64,000 bases of DNA from Rahnella inusitata_A (GCF_965118895.1 NZ_CBCPJJ010000022.1:1-64000); one strand, 5' to 3'. Counted from the stretch's first letter, positions 51,009 to 60,704 are shown. A program made the numbers and translations. The notes: generated by a model from the letters alone, not told the origin.

Positions 51009-51326
51009 AACAATCCTTAACTCTTCTTACATGGAACTTCAAAAAACCAGGGTACTTCTAAACAGGTCGTTCAAAAAACCTGTTGCCGATCGATGGTAGG
51101 CCTTTATGGAGCAGGTAGCCAGAAAGGTTTCATTCTTCGTGTTTTACGCCATGTCGCAATGTTCCTGCGCCGGGGAGTTGCAGGTATGAATGCGGCGGTA
51201 GCGCCAGAAACAGCAGGAAAACTCTCGGATTCAGGCCACTGATGCCTATCCCTCTGATAAGCCTGCGCCCCCGTCGTTGCCCCTTGCGTCTTCGAGCGGC
51301 GTTAATCAACGCCGCAGAGAAAAGAA
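51009..51326. other. Intergenic region with GC hairpin
   Basis: About 320 bases. A perfect 8-bp stem GCGGCGTT / AACGCCGC at 51296-51315 lies just after the end of the converging 51327 gene; without a T-tract it may be a weak terminator. No gene or RNA recognised. Confidence 0.4.
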
Positions 51327-51914
51327 TTATTTCAGGTCAGTATCGGCATTCAGCGGTTCGCCGGTGGCGTAGAACTGGCCGCCCGCGATGTAGTGCAGGC
51401 TGCGCAGGGACGGGTCAGCATCTTCGAAATGCCAGTGCCCGTCTTTGAAGACGCGCGTATCGGCCCAGGCGCCGACAATCTCGCCGATGAATAGATCATG
51501 CACCTGCTGATTGTGCGGCTCAGGGATCAGCTTACAGGCCAGCCACGCGGTGCAGCCTGCGACGAACGGTAAGTCGCCCTGACCTTCCATGCGGAACAGC
51601 TCCGTGCCGCACTTCGCCAGTTTATCGGCATCGTCACGCAACGTGCGGTTGCCGAGATCGTAGGTCATTTGCAGCTGCGCCACGGTGGGTACCTGAATCA
51701 CAAAGACTCCGCTCTGCTCGATAAGCTCGCGAGTTCTGGCGATTTTATCCAGCACCACAGTCAGTTTTGCGGGTTTGAAATCCAGCCCGCACACCCACGA
51801 AGCGGACATCACGTTGTCCACGCCAGCATGATGGGCAGAAACCAGCGCGGTTGTGCCGTGGTTAATCAGCCGGTAGGCTTTTTCCAGCTCAACGGGAGCA
51901 AATTGTTCGGTCAT
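51327..51914 (-). CDS. Flavin reductase-like FMN-binding protein
   Basis: A 195-residue protein of the flavin-reductase/FMN-binding split-barrel family: NHGTTALVSAHHAGVDNVMS, ASWVCGLDFKPAKLTVVLDK, and a DLFIGEIV motif. Members act as flavin reductases for monooxygenases or on unknown substrates. No oxygenase is adjacent. It lies downstream of sitD on the same strand, 57 bases away, and may be cotranscribed. Confidence 0.8.
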   Translation of the reverse strand: MTEQFAPVELEKAYRLINHGTTALVSAHHAGVDNVMSASWVCGLDFKPAKLTVVLDKIARTRELIEQSGVFVIQVPTVAQLQMTYDLGNRTLRDDADKLAKCGTELFRMEGQGDLPFVAGCTAWLACKLIPEPHNQQVHDLFIGEIVGAWADTRVFKDGHWHFEDADPSLRSLHYIAGGQFYATGEPLNADTDLK

Positions 51915-51970
51915 TAGCGTTTCTCATAAGTGAGTCCGGCGTACAGAATCGCAAAACTCTGCTCTCAACA

Positions 51971-52825
51971 CTAAGCATTCGGTGCGGCCTGACTCGGTTT
52001 AACGGATTTGCGCAGCAGATGGACGGTCAGCGCCAGCAGGAAAATCGCCGCCTGAATCAGCACGATGGTCGGACCGGTTGCGGCATCAATATAAAAGCTG
52101 ATAAAGGTGCCGGTAACGGCGGCGGTCAGTGATGCCGTCACGGATACCGCGATCATCTTCGGCAGCGTTTTACACAACAGAAAGGCGGTAATACCGGGTG
52201 TAATCAGCATCGCTACCACCAGCACCACGCCTACCGCCTGCAGTGCAGCGACGATGGTCAGTGCCAGCAGACACAGCAGCGCGTAGTGGTAGAAACGCAC
52301 CGGCAGGCCGATGACCTTCGCCTGCACAGGGTCGAAGCAAAACAGCATCAGGTCTTTGAATTTGATGACGATAGCCAGTGTCACCACAGCGGCAATGATC
52401 AGCGTTTGCAGCATTTCGCTGTCAGTCACTCCGAGCACGTTGCCAAACAGAATGTGGCTCAGATGCTGCTCAGTATTCACCCGCGAGAACAGCACCAGCC
52501 CGGCGGCGAACATACCGGAGAACACAATGCCCATGACAGAATCTTCTTTTACCCGACAATGCTCTTTGATGAAACCGGTGGCCACCGCGCAGAACAAGCC
52601 TGAACCGAATGCGCCGATGACCAGCGGGATCCCCGCCAGATATGCCAGTACCACACCGGGCAGTACCGCGTGAGAGATAGCATCGCCCATCAACGACCAG
52701 CCTTTGAGCACCAGAAAACAGGAGAAAATCGCGCAGACGATGCTGGTGGCGGCGGCGGTCAGCAGCGCCCGTTGCATAAAGTCGAAGCTCATCGGCTCCA
52801 TCAGGACATCCATCCAGCTCATCAT
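51971..52825 (-). CDS. sitD: Manganese/iron ABC permease SitD
   Basis: A 284-residue ABC-3 family inner-membrane permease with about eight helices, paired with SitC. GWSLMGDAISHAVLPGVVLAYLAG and FGNVLGV are typical of Sit/Mnt/Znu permeases. The ATG overlaps the sitC stop (ATGA). It is the last gene of sitABCD. Imports Mn2+ (and Fe2+) from SitA. Confidence 0.92.
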   Translation of the reverse strand: MMSWMDVLMEPMSFDFMQRALLTAAATSIVCAIFSCFLVLKGWSLMGDAISHAVLPGVVLAYLAGIPLVIGAFGSGLFCAVATGFIKEHCRVKEDSVMGIVFSGMFAAGLVLFSRVNTEQHLSHILFGNVLGVTDSEMLQTLIIAAVVTLAIVIKFKDLMLFCFDPVQAKVIGLPVRFYHYALLCLLALTIVAALQAVGVVLVVAMLITPGITAFLLCKTLPKMIAVSVTASLTAAVTGTFISFYIDAATGPTIVLIQAAIFLLALTVHLLRKSVKPSQAAPNA

Positions 52826-53679
52826 GCGCGACTCCCTGCCCGTTTAATGCGCAAATGATTCACCAGCCAGCCGTGTTTCGGCGCAAATAGAAAGGCCAGC
52901 AGGAAGACGGTGGTTTGCAGGCAGACGATCACACCGCCGGTTGCGCCATCAAGGTAATAACTCAGCCAGGCACCGGCCGCGCTGGTTACCGCGCCGATAA
53001 TTACCGAGATAATCAGCAGATGGGAGAACCGGTCCGAGAGCAGATAGGCAGTGGCACCGGGGGTGATCACCATCGCGATAACCAAAATCGCGCCGACTGT
53101 CTGTAACGCCGCCACGCTGCATGCGCTGAAGATAGTGAAGAAGATAACTTTTAACCACAGCGGCGACAGGCCCACCGAGCGTGCGTGCGCTTCATCAAAA
53201 AATACCGCCAGCAGGTCGCGCCAGATGACACACAGCACCAGCAGGGAAACGCCGACAATGATTTGCACCTGCAAAATATCGGCGTCATCGATGCCTAAAA
53301 TATTGCCGAACAGAATCGACTGAACGTTAACCGACGTCGGATTGAGCGACACCAGTAATAAACCCAGGGCGAAGAAGGTGGAGAACACAAAGCCGATGAT
53401 CGCGTCTTCGCGCAACTTAGTGAAATGGCGCAGCAGTGTCATGGAGAGCGCCGCCAGAATGCCGGTGCCGAATGCGCCGATCGCGTACGGGAAACCCAAC
53501 GCATACGCCCCCGCTACGCCCGGAACGACGGAATGCGACAACGCATCGCCCATCAGCGACCAGCCTTTGAGCATCAGATACGCCGATAAAAACGCACACA
53601 CCGCGCCAACACCCGCACTGACCCATATCGCTTTCACCATATAGTTGTAGTGAAACGGCTCCAGCAAAAGGTCGATCAT
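52822..53679 (-). CDS. sitC: Manganese/iron ABC permease SitC
   Basis: A 285-residue ABC-3 permease, paralogue of SitD. It carries the same motif GWSLMGDALSHSVVPGVAGAYALG and FGNILGIDDAD. About eight helices. The start overlaps the sitB stop by four bases. Together with SitD it forms the membrane channel of the transporter. Confidence 0.93.
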   Translation of the reverse strand: MIDLLLEPFHYNYMVKAIWVSAGVGAVCAFLSAYLMLKGWSLMGDALSHSVVPGVAGAYALGFPYAIGAFGTGILAALSMTLLRHFTKLREDAIIGFVFSTFFALGLLLVSLNPTSVNVQSILFGNILGIDDADILQVQIIVGVSLLVLCVIWRDLLAVFFDEAHARSVGLSPLWLKVIFFTIFSACSVAALQTVGAILVIAMVITPGATAYLLSDRFSHLLIISVIIGAVTSAAGAWLSYYLDGATGGVIVCLQTTVFLLAFLFAPKHGWLVNHLRIKRAGSRA

Positions 53680-54476
53680 TTCACCCGCCTTACCGGCGAA
53701 ACGGTTTCAGGCATGGTCTCTTTGCCGACCAGATAGCTGATGTTGCGTAGCGCGCCGCCAAAGGTGTTTTCGAGATTCTGATGAGTGAACGTGGTCTCGA
53801 GCGGACCGGCGGCGATCACCGTCCGGTTGATCAGCACCACGCGATCGCAGAAATCCGGCACGCTGGCAATGTTGTGCGTGGAGACCAGAATCAGATGGCC
53901 TTCTTCGCGCAGCTGGCGCAACAGTTCGATAATGGCGTTTTCAGTTTTGATATCGACGCCCGTGAACGGCTCGTCAAGCAGCATGACGCGCCCCTGCTGG
54001 GCCAGCGCGCGCGCCAGAAACACCCGCTTTTTCTGGCCGCCGGAAAGCTCGCCAATCTGACGCTGTGCCAGTTCAGTCAGGCCGACACGCGCCAGCGCCG
54101 ACGCCACCTGTTTTTTATCCTCTTGCGAAGGAATACGCAAAAACGACATTTTGCCGTAACGTCCCATCATCACCACATCCCGCACCAGCACCGGGAAATT
54201 CCAGTCCACTTCCTCAGACTGCGGCACGTAGGCGATCAGGTTTTGCTTCAGCGCTTTGGCGACGTTGAGGCCGTCGAGCGTCACGCTGCCGTGCGTCGGC
54301 CGGATAATTCCCATGATGGTTTTGAACAGGGTGGATTTGCCGCTGCCGTTGACGCCGAGCAGCGCGCAAATCGAGCCGCCACGAAGGCGAAACGACGCCT
54401 CTTCAATGGCAGTGTGACCGTTGTTGTAAGTCACCGAAATGTTGTCAACGTCAAGATGCAGCGCGGTGTCACTCAT
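53676..54476 (-). CDS. sitB: Manganese/iron ABC ATPase SitB
   Basis: A 266-residue ABC ATPase: Walker A GVNGSGKST, signature LSGGQKKR, Walker B RVMLLDEPF, H-loop STHN. Energises metal import through SitCD. It starts in a four-base overlap with sitA and ends in a four-base overlap with sitC, so the operon is translationally coupled. Length is normal for the family. Confidence 0.94.
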   Translation of the reverse strand: MSDTALHLDVDNISVTYNNGHTAIEEASFRLRGGSICALLGVNGSGKSTLFKTIMGIIRPTHGSVTLDGLNVAKALKQNLIAYVPQSEEVDWNFPVLVRDVVMMGRYGKMSFLRIPSQEDKKQVASALARVGLTELAQRQIGELSGGQKKRVFLARALAQQGRVMLLDEPFTGVDIKTENAIIELLRQLREEGHLILVSTHNIASVPDFCDRVVLINRTVIAAGPLETTFTHQNLENTFGGALRNISYLVGKETMPETVSPVRRVK

Positions 54477-55414
54477 TGGCCAAATCCTTCTGCGATGGTG
54501 CCCACCGTCACTTTCAGCAAATCAATGTACGTCGGCACCGGGCCGTCGGCGGTGGAGAGTGAATCAACGTACAGAACGCCGCCGTATTTCGCGCCGGTTT
54601 CCTTGCTGACCTGTTTCGCCGGTTTATCCGAAATGGTGCTTTCACTGAACACCACCGGAATATTTTTCTGACGCACCAGATCGATGAGCTTTTTCACCTG
54701 CTGCGGCGTGCCCTGCTCTTCGGCGTTGATCGGCCACAGATAGGCTTCTTTCAAATCATAATCTTTCGCCAGATAGCTGAACGCGCCTTCGCTGGTCACT
54801 AACCAGCGTTGCTGTGCCGGAATGTTAGAGAGGCGTTCACGCAGCGGGGCATCAAGTTGAGTGATTTTTTCGGCGTAGGTTTTGGCGTTACGGTCATAGG
54901 TCGCGGCGTTTTGCGGATCGTATTTCACCAGCGCGGCGCGGATATTTTCGACGTACACCAGCGCATTTTTTGCTGACATCCACGCGTGTGGATTCGGGTT
55001 GCCGAGATACGGCCCTTCCTGGATTGGCAGCGGCGCAATACCGTGGGTGACGGTCACGGAAGGCACGTTTTTGATATTGGCGAAGAAGCGCCCGAACCAG
55101 CGTTCAAGGTTAAAACCGTTCCACAGGATCAGATCGGCGGACTGCGTTTTGACGATGTCCCGCGGCGTCGGCTGGTAATCATGGATTTCCGCGCCGGGCT
55201 TGGTGATCGACTCAACGGTGGCGGCATCACCGGCGACGTTCTGTGCGATGTCCTGGATCACCGTGAAGGTCGTCACCACTTTGAACTTTTTTTTGTCTTT
55301 TTCCGCCGCCGTTGCGTTGCCGGTGATCAGCGCGACGATCATGCCAATCAGCATGAGGCGCAAACGAAACGGTGAGTGGCTGAGGTGTTTCGCGATGTTA
55401 TGTCCATTTCCCAT
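54473..55414 (-). CDS. sitA: Manganese/iron-binding periplasmic protein SitA
   Basis: A 313-residue cluster A-I metal-binding protein. A signal peptide covers residues 1-37 (RLRLMLIGMIVALITGNATA). Metal ligands of the family are seen at H78 (GAEIHDYQ), H143 (NPHAWM), E209 (SEGAF) and D284. ATG 55414 has AGGAG eight bases upstream; the longer frame from 55471 is discarded. It is the first gene of sitABCD; an MntR-type operator lies 48 bases upstream, between it and divergent mntR. Confidence 0.93.
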   Translation of the reverse strand: MGNGHNIAKHLSHSPFRLRLMLIGMIVALITGNATAAEKDKKKFKVVTTFTVIQDIAQNVAGDAATVESITKPGAEIHDYQPTPRDIVKTQSADLILWNGFNLERWFGRFFANIKNVPSVTVTHGIAPLPIQEGPYLGNPNPHAWMSAKNALVYVENIRAALVKYDPQNAATYDRNAKTYAEKITQLDAPLRERLSNIPAQQRWLVTSEGAFSYLAKDYDLKEAYLWPINAEEQGTPQQVKKLIDLVRQKNIPVVFSESTISDKPAKQVSKETGAKYGGVLYVDSLSTADGPVPTYIDLLKVTVGTIAEGFGQ

Positions 55415-55462
55415 GAATTTTCTCCTGTCACTCGGTGCGTCAGTCGGCGGTTTATTATTCAG

Positions 55463-55480
55463 GTATAGCATAGGCTATAC
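55463..55480. promoter_or_regulatory. MntR-type operator between sitA and mntR
   Basis: Inverted repeat GTATAGC-ATAG-GCTATAC, closely like the enterobacterial MntR box (ACATAGC-N4-GCTATGT pattern). It lies between the two divergent starts, so MntR with Mn2+ could repress sitABCD and its own gene. Confidence 0.7.
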
Positions 55481-55545
55481 TCCATAGCCAAGGCAAAGTT
55501 TGCAGAAATTGGTAGATATGTGGAGTTGGTTTACAATGCGGTTCG

Positions 55546-56049
55546 TTGTCGCGGCTTAGCGGCGACGGTAAGAAACCGTTGAGCAAGAAAGAGGCAGGCG
55601 TTGTGAAAGAGAAAAAATTAAATCCGTTGCTGGATGTTGAAGAACACGCTCAGGGTTTTTTACAGGTGCGCGAGGCGCATCGCCGGGAATTAATGGATGA
55701 TTACGTGGAGCTGATTTCGGATCTGATCCACGAATTTGGTGAGGCTCGTCAGGTAGATTTGGCCGCGCGCTTAGGCGTTTCTCAGCCGACCGTGGCGAAA
55801 ACCCTGAAACGGCTGGCGAACGCCGGGCTGGTCCACCAGCTCCCCTATCGCGGCACGTTTCTGACGCCGGAAGGCGAGAAACTGGCGGCGGAAAACCGCG
55901 AGCGTCATAACGTGGTTGAAGCGTTTTTCATTGCGCTGGGTATCAGTGCAGAAACCGCCCGTCTTGACGCCGAGGGCGTCGAACATCACGTCAGCGATGA
56001 AACGCTGGAAGCCTTCCGCCGCTTTACCGCGCAAAAACAGGCCCAGTAA
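55546..56049 (+). CDS. mntR: Manganese-responsive regulator MntR
   Basis: A 167-residue DtxR/MntR-family repressor. Core similar to E. coli MntR: VREAHRRELMDDYVELISDL, HTH QVDLAARLGVSQPTVAKTLK, and a metal/dimer segment with EHHVSDETLEAFRRF. I keep TTG 55546 because the product then begins MSRLSGDGKK like E. coli MSRRAG; GTG 55603 is an alternative. It is divergent from sitA and shares its operator. Confidence 0.9.
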   Translation: MSRLSGDGKKPLSKKEAGVVKEKKLNPLLDVEEHAQGFLQVREAHRRELMDDYVELISDLIHEFGEARQVDLAARLGVSQPTVAKTLKRLANAGLVHQLPYRGTFLTPEGEKLAAENRERHNVVEAFFIALGISAETARLDAEGVEHHVSDETLEAFRRFTAQKQAQ

Positions 56050-56252
56050 TCCCCCTGCGGCACTCTTTGCCGGATTAAGCCCGCGCGTCGCCGGCGGCGT
56101 TGAGTCAGTCAGCCATGCTGCCAACGCCAGTGACATCCGTTAGATTACAGTTCCACCACATAATTATCCGCCGCAGCCGCGCAGGAATAACGCCCCAGGC
56201 TTTCGTGCCAGAATAATAACGTTTCAGCCATAAGGCCGTTTCTTCAAAAAAC

Positions 56253-56280
56253 AAAAGGCTGCCCAATGTGGCAGCCTTTT
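56253..56280. terminator. Bidirectional terminator between mntR region and the HAD gene
   Basis: An 11-bp stem AAAAGGCTGCC / GGCAGCCTTTT with a 6-base loop, followed by T on plus and by T on minus. Confidence 0.85.
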
Positions 56281-56300
56281 CAATTTAACAGCGTCAGGTT

Positions 56301-57119
56301 TCAGGCCTGATCGAATGGCGCACGGCCATTTAGCCAGTCATCAATCACCTTCATTACGCCCTCTTCGCGGTTGGACGGCGCACGGTACTTCGCAGCCGCT
56401 TTCGCGGGCTCTGACGCATTCTCCATCGCGAAACCGTAACCGGCGTAGCTCAGCATTTCCAGATCGTTTCCGCTGTCGCCGAAGGTCATCACTTCTTCGT
56501 CGCGGATGTCATAACGTTGTTGGATCTTCTTCAGGCCGTTGGCTTTGTGATTACCGGTAATAATGAGATCGATTGAACCGTGGCCGCTGGTGACCGGCGC
56601 AACGATGTTACCAAGCTGCGCGGTGATTTCGCCCATCAGCGGATACACGTCGTCTTCCACGTAGCTCAGTGCGAATTTAAAGATGGTGTCATCAATGTGG
56701 GCGTAGGTCGGGATTTTATTCAGGCGGTGATAATAGTGGCGCATACGCTTGATGAACTCTTCATCGGTGCCCTCAAGCACATACGCCCCTTTTCTGCCGC
56801 ATACCACGGTGTTGATGCCGGGCGTGCGACCAATCCACTGCAAAACGCCAGTGACCTGTTCCCGCTCCAGTTTTGCGCAGTACAGCTCTTGTTTTTTATC
56901 GACCACGTACGCGCCGCCTTCGGCAACGTAGGCAATCTGATCGTCGAGTTCATCGAAAAAAGATTTCAGCTGGTAATACTGGTTGCCGCTGGCGACAACA
57001 AATTTGATGCGGCGGCGCAGTAATTCCTGATACTGCTCGCTAAAACGTGCCTGATTATATTCACTATATTCATTCAGGAACGTGCCATCCATGTCGACGG
57101 CGATAAGTTTTACGGCCAT
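56301..57119 (-). CDS. Cof-type HAD phosphatase (YbjI-like)
   Basis: A 272-residue HAD superfamily hydrolase: catalytic motif I DMDGTF (9-14), SGNQYYQL, GFGDSGND-type motif IV (MTFGDSGNDLEMLSYAG), with a C2 cap. Most like YbjI (FMN/sugar phosphatase). It lies at the end of a ROK-MFS-HAD unit, 103 bases after the MFS gene, so it may dephosphorylate a sugar phosphate from the same pathway. Confidence 0.88.
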   Translation of the reverse strand: MAVKLIAVDMDGTFLNEYSEYNQARFSEQYQELLRRRIKFVVASGNQYYQLKSFFDELDDQIAYVAEGGAYVVDKKQELYCAKLEREQVTGVLQWIGRTPGINTVVCGRKGAYVLEGTDEEFIKRMRHYYHRLNKIPTYAHIDDTIFKFALSYVEDDVYPLMGEITAQLGNIVAPVTSGHGSIDLIITGNHKANGLKKIQQRYDIRDEEVMTFGDSGNDLEMLSYAGYGFAMENASEPAKAAAKYRAPSNREEGVMKVIDDWLNGRAPFDQA

Positions 57120-57222
57120 TGCAGCTCCTACAGAGGTCAGATTTTAAGAAGTGATAATCGGAAAAAGGCTGGCGGTTTTCTTCACGCCAGCGCTTCAGTG
57201 TGACTCAGTTAATCAAAAACCA

Positions 57223-58395
57223 TTAATATTTTAATTTATAGGCGCCGAAGGTAATGATGAGGAAAGCTGCGGCGACGCCTGAGAAAGCCACGTACAGGCT
57301 GGAAAGATGGGCGATAAAACCGATCAGCGCCGGGCCGCCAAGTACGCCGAGATAACCCAGCGTCGCGACCATCGCGACCGACATATTCACTGGCATCACT
57401 TTTTCCTGCCCGGCCAGCGTGATCAGTACCGGTACGATGTTCGCCGCGCCAATACCCACCAGTGCAAACCCGCATAGCGGCAGGATCCAGCCTGGCAGCA
57501 ACACGACCATCAGATAACCGGCGATACCGAGAAGACCACCGACCACCAGTACGCGTTTGCGCCCCAGCGCACTGACAATTGCATCGCCGGTCATGCGCAT
57601 CAGCGACATTGCGATGGCAAACACAGCAAAGCCCCAGCCAGCATGTTCCAGCGCCAGACCACGCTCACGCGTCAGGAACACCCCGCCCCAGTCGAGCACC
57701 GCGCCTTCGGCCATAAAACAGATCATCGCCATGACCGCCATCAACACCAGACGGAAGTTTGGCCGTGGTTTAGCCTTCCCTTCTACATGCTCCTCTTCAT
57801 GCGCACCAAACGGCAGCAGCCCACGGAAAGACCAGGCAGTGACAAGGATCACCAGCGCGATGGCGTAAAATGTACTGCCGAGCGGCGTTACGCCCGCACT
57901 CAGCAGCAACGAACCGCCGCCCGCACCGGCGATACAGCCCACGCTCCACAAGCAGTGGAAACCGGACATCAGCGGCTTGTCCGCCGCCTGCTCCACCAGC
58001 GTCCCCTGCACATTCACCGCCACATCCGCCAGACCAATGCCCATGCCAAAGATAAACAGGCTCAGCGCCAGCAGCCAGATATCGCTGAACGTTGCCAGCA
58101 GCGGCAGCATCAGGCAATACAGCACGACAGAGGCGATGATCACCCCACGGCAACCAAACCGGCCGATAAGCTTGCCGGAACCCAGCATGGAAAGCAGTGA
58201 ACCCGCACCGAGACACAGTAATAGCAGGCCGAGATCCCCTGCTTCAGAATGCGTGCGCAGTTGCGCATAAGGCACGAGCGCCGCCCACAATCCCATCGCC
58301 ATGCCGGTAACAAAAAAGATTGCCCGTGTGGCAACACGTTTAACCGGGCTCCCGACGTGCGCTGTGGTATTGGGTAGTTCAGATGACAGTGACAA
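57223..58395 (-). CDS. MFS transporter (YbjJ-like)
   Basis: A 390-residue protein with 12 helices. GMGIGLADVAVNVQGTLVEQ and FHCLWSVGCIAGAGGGSLLL are characteristic of the YbjJ/FucP-like MFS group. I propose TTG 58395 (GGGGAAAC upstream, product MSLSSELPN...); the longer frame from 58464 starts inside the spacer without a ribosome site. It is encoded between a ROK regulator and a HAD phosphatase, so it may import a sugar or a modified sugar. Confidence 0.8.
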   Translation of the reverse strand: MSLSSELPNTTAHVGSPVKRVATRAIFFVTGMAMGLWAALVPYAQLRTHSEAGDLGLLLLCLGAGSLLSMLGSGKLIGRFGCRGVIIASVVLYCLMLPLLATFSDIWLLALSLFIFGMGIGLADVAVNVQGTLVEQAADKPLMSGFHCLWSVGCIAGAGGGSLLLSAGVTPLGSTFYAIALVILVTAWSFRGLLPFGAHEEEHVEGKAKPRPNFRLVLMAVMAMICFMAEGAVLDWGGVFLTRERGLALEHAGWGFAVFAIAMSLMRMTGDAIVSALGRKRVLVVGGLLGIAGYLMVVLLPGWILPLCGFALVGIGAANIVPVLITLAGQEKVMPVNMSVAMVATLGYLGVLGGPALIGFIAHLSSLYVAFSGVAAAFLIITFGAYKLKY

Positions 58396-58490
58396 TAGTG
58401 TTTCCCCGCTGGCCTGATGAGTTTTTAAAAGTCTTTTAATAAGTGCTGAGTATATTGGCGGCAAAGAAAGAAAGTCAATGCATGCGCCGG

Positions 58491-59489
58491 TCAGACACTG
58501 AAAGCGACGTGACGATTGTAGTTGTTCAATGTGAGTTCAGTGATGCCTTGCAGGTAATCCTGACGCATTGACGGCCGGTAAACCAGTTCAGGCATATGCT
58601 GCGCGGGGATATGAAGATGGCAGCGTTCGAGCAGATCGTGGATCAACGCTTCGCTGATTTTCGGCCCTGAAAGCGCGATAGTGGCCGGGTTAACGATCGC
58701 GGCGAGCGAGACGATGACTTTGGCCAGTTCGTCTGCCACCGGTAGCTTATCCATATCCGTAAAAGGCAGATTAGAGACCTCGCCGGCAAACTGGCTCGCG
58801 CCCTGCAAAACCTGCCCGTTGATCACTATTCCGCAACCGAGACAGGGCACTTCCGGCTTGAAGATGTACCCCACTGGCGCGGTGACCTCCGTGCAGCTGC
58901 TGCGATAAAATCCGTACGCGGTGTAGTTCATGTCGTTATCCGCCTGTACGTATATCCCGAACCGCTCCCGCACCTGTTGCTCCACCGGCACACCGGCGAA
59001 AACGCTGATATCACAGGTCGCGACGGTGCCTTTAACAACCACACCCGGCAGCCCGATCCCGGATGCTTTGATGTTCGGAAACTCCCTCAGAATACGTTGG
59101 ATTAGCTGATAAAATGTCTCCAGCTGAAGCGGAATAAAACGCTCTTCGCCCTGCGCCAGACAGCCTCCGGTCGCCGAATTTACCGTCCAGATGATCTGCG
59201 CCGCAGCGTCACTGCCCTGCGCGTAAATACTCAGCACCGAGAAGTAATCCGGATTGTAGGCATACCGCTGCGCGGGCCGCCCGCCACGTGAGACTTCGCG
59301 TTCCAGCGCCAGCACTTCGCTATTACTACTCAGTTCATTCAACACCGTGCCGCAGGTGGCAATACTAAGCCCGGTTGCGACCGCGAGCTCCGCTTTTGTT
59401 GCCGATCCCAGTGATTTCAAGGCATGGGTGACCAGCACCACATTATTGATTTTCATTTCACGGGTTGTACGGTTTAACGGAGTGATCAT
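58491..59489 (-). CDS. ROK-family transcriptional regulator
   Basis: A 332-residue ROK protein with an N-terminal winged HTH (KSLGSATKAELAVATGLSIA, TCGTVLNELSS at about 25-56) and a C-terminal ROK/sugar-kinase fold (GIGLPGVVVKGTVATCD, GCGIVINGQVLQGASQFAGE). The usual zinc motif (CxCGxxGCxE) is not seen, as in some atypical ROK repressors. The first gene of the ROK-MFS-HAD unit, with TGA 95 bases before the MFS start. It probably controls this unit in response to a sugar. Confidence 0.85.
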   Translation of the reverse strand: MITPLNRTTREMKINNVVLVTHALKSLGSATKAELAVATGLSIATCGTVLNELSSNSEVLALEREVSRGGRPAQRYAYNPDYFSVLSIYAQGSDAAAQIIWTVNSATGGCLAQGEERFIPLQLETFYQLIQRILREFPNIKASGIGLPGVVVKGTVATCDISVFAGVPVEQQVRERFGIYVQADNDMNYTAYGFYRSSCTEVTAPVGYIFKPEVPCLGCGIVINGQVLQGASQFAGEVSNLPFTDMDKLPVADELAKVIVSLAAIVNPATIALSGPKISEALIHDLLERCHLHIPAQHMPELVYRPSMRQDYLQGITELTLNNYNRHVAFSV

Positions 59490-59545
59490 GGTGCCTCGGA
59501 CGGAACGTAAATAAGGGTGGCTAATTTAGCATAAAGTGGCGGAAT

Positions 59546-60430
59546 TCATCTTTCCCCGGCGAGCCTGACAGCTTCAGTTTCAGGAACGCCTTCATGTGAA
59601 CCGGCGGTGAAGCATGCCACGGTCAGCGAGTCTTTCACATCAGGAAAATGATAGACCGCGTTGACGCAGGAAGGCCCGCCGCCCGAATGGCCGATCGCGC
59701 GACCCGCCTGCGCCATTGCACCCATCATCAGCCCGATGCCATAACCGCATTCCGTCCACGGCCGCCCATCAATCGCTCCGCCGAGCGGATAACGGACCTG
59801 CATTTGGGCAAGTGTCTTCGCACCGACAAGCCTTCCTGAGAACAGACCCTGCAAAAGTTTTGCAGCGTCCGGCACGTTACCCGTCAGACATCCGTGATAC
59901 ACCCAGCCCGGATGATAATGTCCGGCGGCGTCGCAATGAAGTTGTGAGAATTGCTCAGGCGTCGTCGCCAGCGCGATACTCTTCAGCCCAAGCGGCTGGC
60001 AAATTATCTCATCTGTCAGACGTGAGAAGTTCAAACCCGATGCGGCCTCAATATGCTCGCGCGCCAGCATGTACCCCACATTGGAATATGCCCAGCCTTC
60101 TCCCGGATTGAACAATTGCCCCCTGGCCATCACCGCACTAAGCAACTCATCCCGTGACCAGGGCGCTTCACCCGCAGCGACGGCATCGTGATAGGATTTC
60201 AGGATTCCATAATCCGGCAATCCTGAAGTGTGCGCCAGCAGTTGGCGAAGCGTAAAAGGTTCGCCAGTCAGCGTTGAGTCCAGGTTTAGTACACCGCTCT
60301 CACTCAATTTGAGTGCACAAATCGCGATCGCCGTTTTGGTAAAGCTCCAGTAGGGAAAAAGTGCAGATTCACTTCCCTGCCCCCACTCCTCGCCGGAAGC
60401 CGAAATACAGTAACTGTGAAAGGTGGTCAT
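59546..60430 (-). CDS. Serine beta-lactamase-like hydrolase
   Basis: A 294-residue penicillin-binding/beta-lactamase class C fold. Catalytic motif SFTK (Ser29, Lys32), YSN (Tyr115-Asn117), and a late HSGGGPS motif in place of KTG. No signal peptide is seen, so it is probably cytosolic, an esterase or peptidase rather than a resistance enzyme. A single gene. Confidence 0.8.
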   Translation of the reverse strand: MTTFHSYCISASGEEWGQGSESALFPYWSFTKTAIAICALKLSESGVLNLDSTLTGEPFTLRQLLAHTSGLPDYGILKSYHDAVAAGEAPWSRDELLSAVMARGQLFNPGEGWAYSNVGYMLAREHIEAASGLNFSRLTDEIICQPLGLKSIALATTPEQFSQLHCDAAGHYHPGWVYHGCLTGNVPDAAKLLQGLFSGRLVGAKTLAQMQVRYPLGGAIDGRPWTECGYGIGLMMGAMAQAGRAIGHSGGGPSCVNAVYHFPDVKDSLTVACFTAGSHEGVPETEAVRLAGER

Positions 60431-60644
60431 GAGTGGATCTCCTTAACCGGATAAGTTTATGTATTCATTGATCACGGTTCGTATAATGATTTCAAAAAAG
60501 TCACCGGTATTGGTTTCTCACCTTATATCCATGACGCGATTCAGTGCAACTGCACCGATTGCTTTGGGGTGGAGAGCGGGATCATCATCCCTTCTGTTTT
60601 CGTCATCAGCGTACAGTGGAACTTTAGATAAGCCTTTTTACGCA

Positions 60645-60679
60645 AAAGCCCCTGCGGCATTGACCTCCACAGGGGCTTT
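60645..60679 (-). terminator. Rho-independent terminator of the 60705 gene
   Basis: A 10-bp stem AAAGCCCCTG / CAGGGGCTTT with a 15-base loop between, ending in TTTTG on the minus strand. Confidence 0.7.
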
Positions 60680-60704
60680 CATATGACATCGATATCACAG
60701 TAAC

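Noticed and set aside
60459..60686. A 75-codon plus-strand ORF
   Set aside because: It spans the terminator hairpin of the opposing gene and has no ribosome site.
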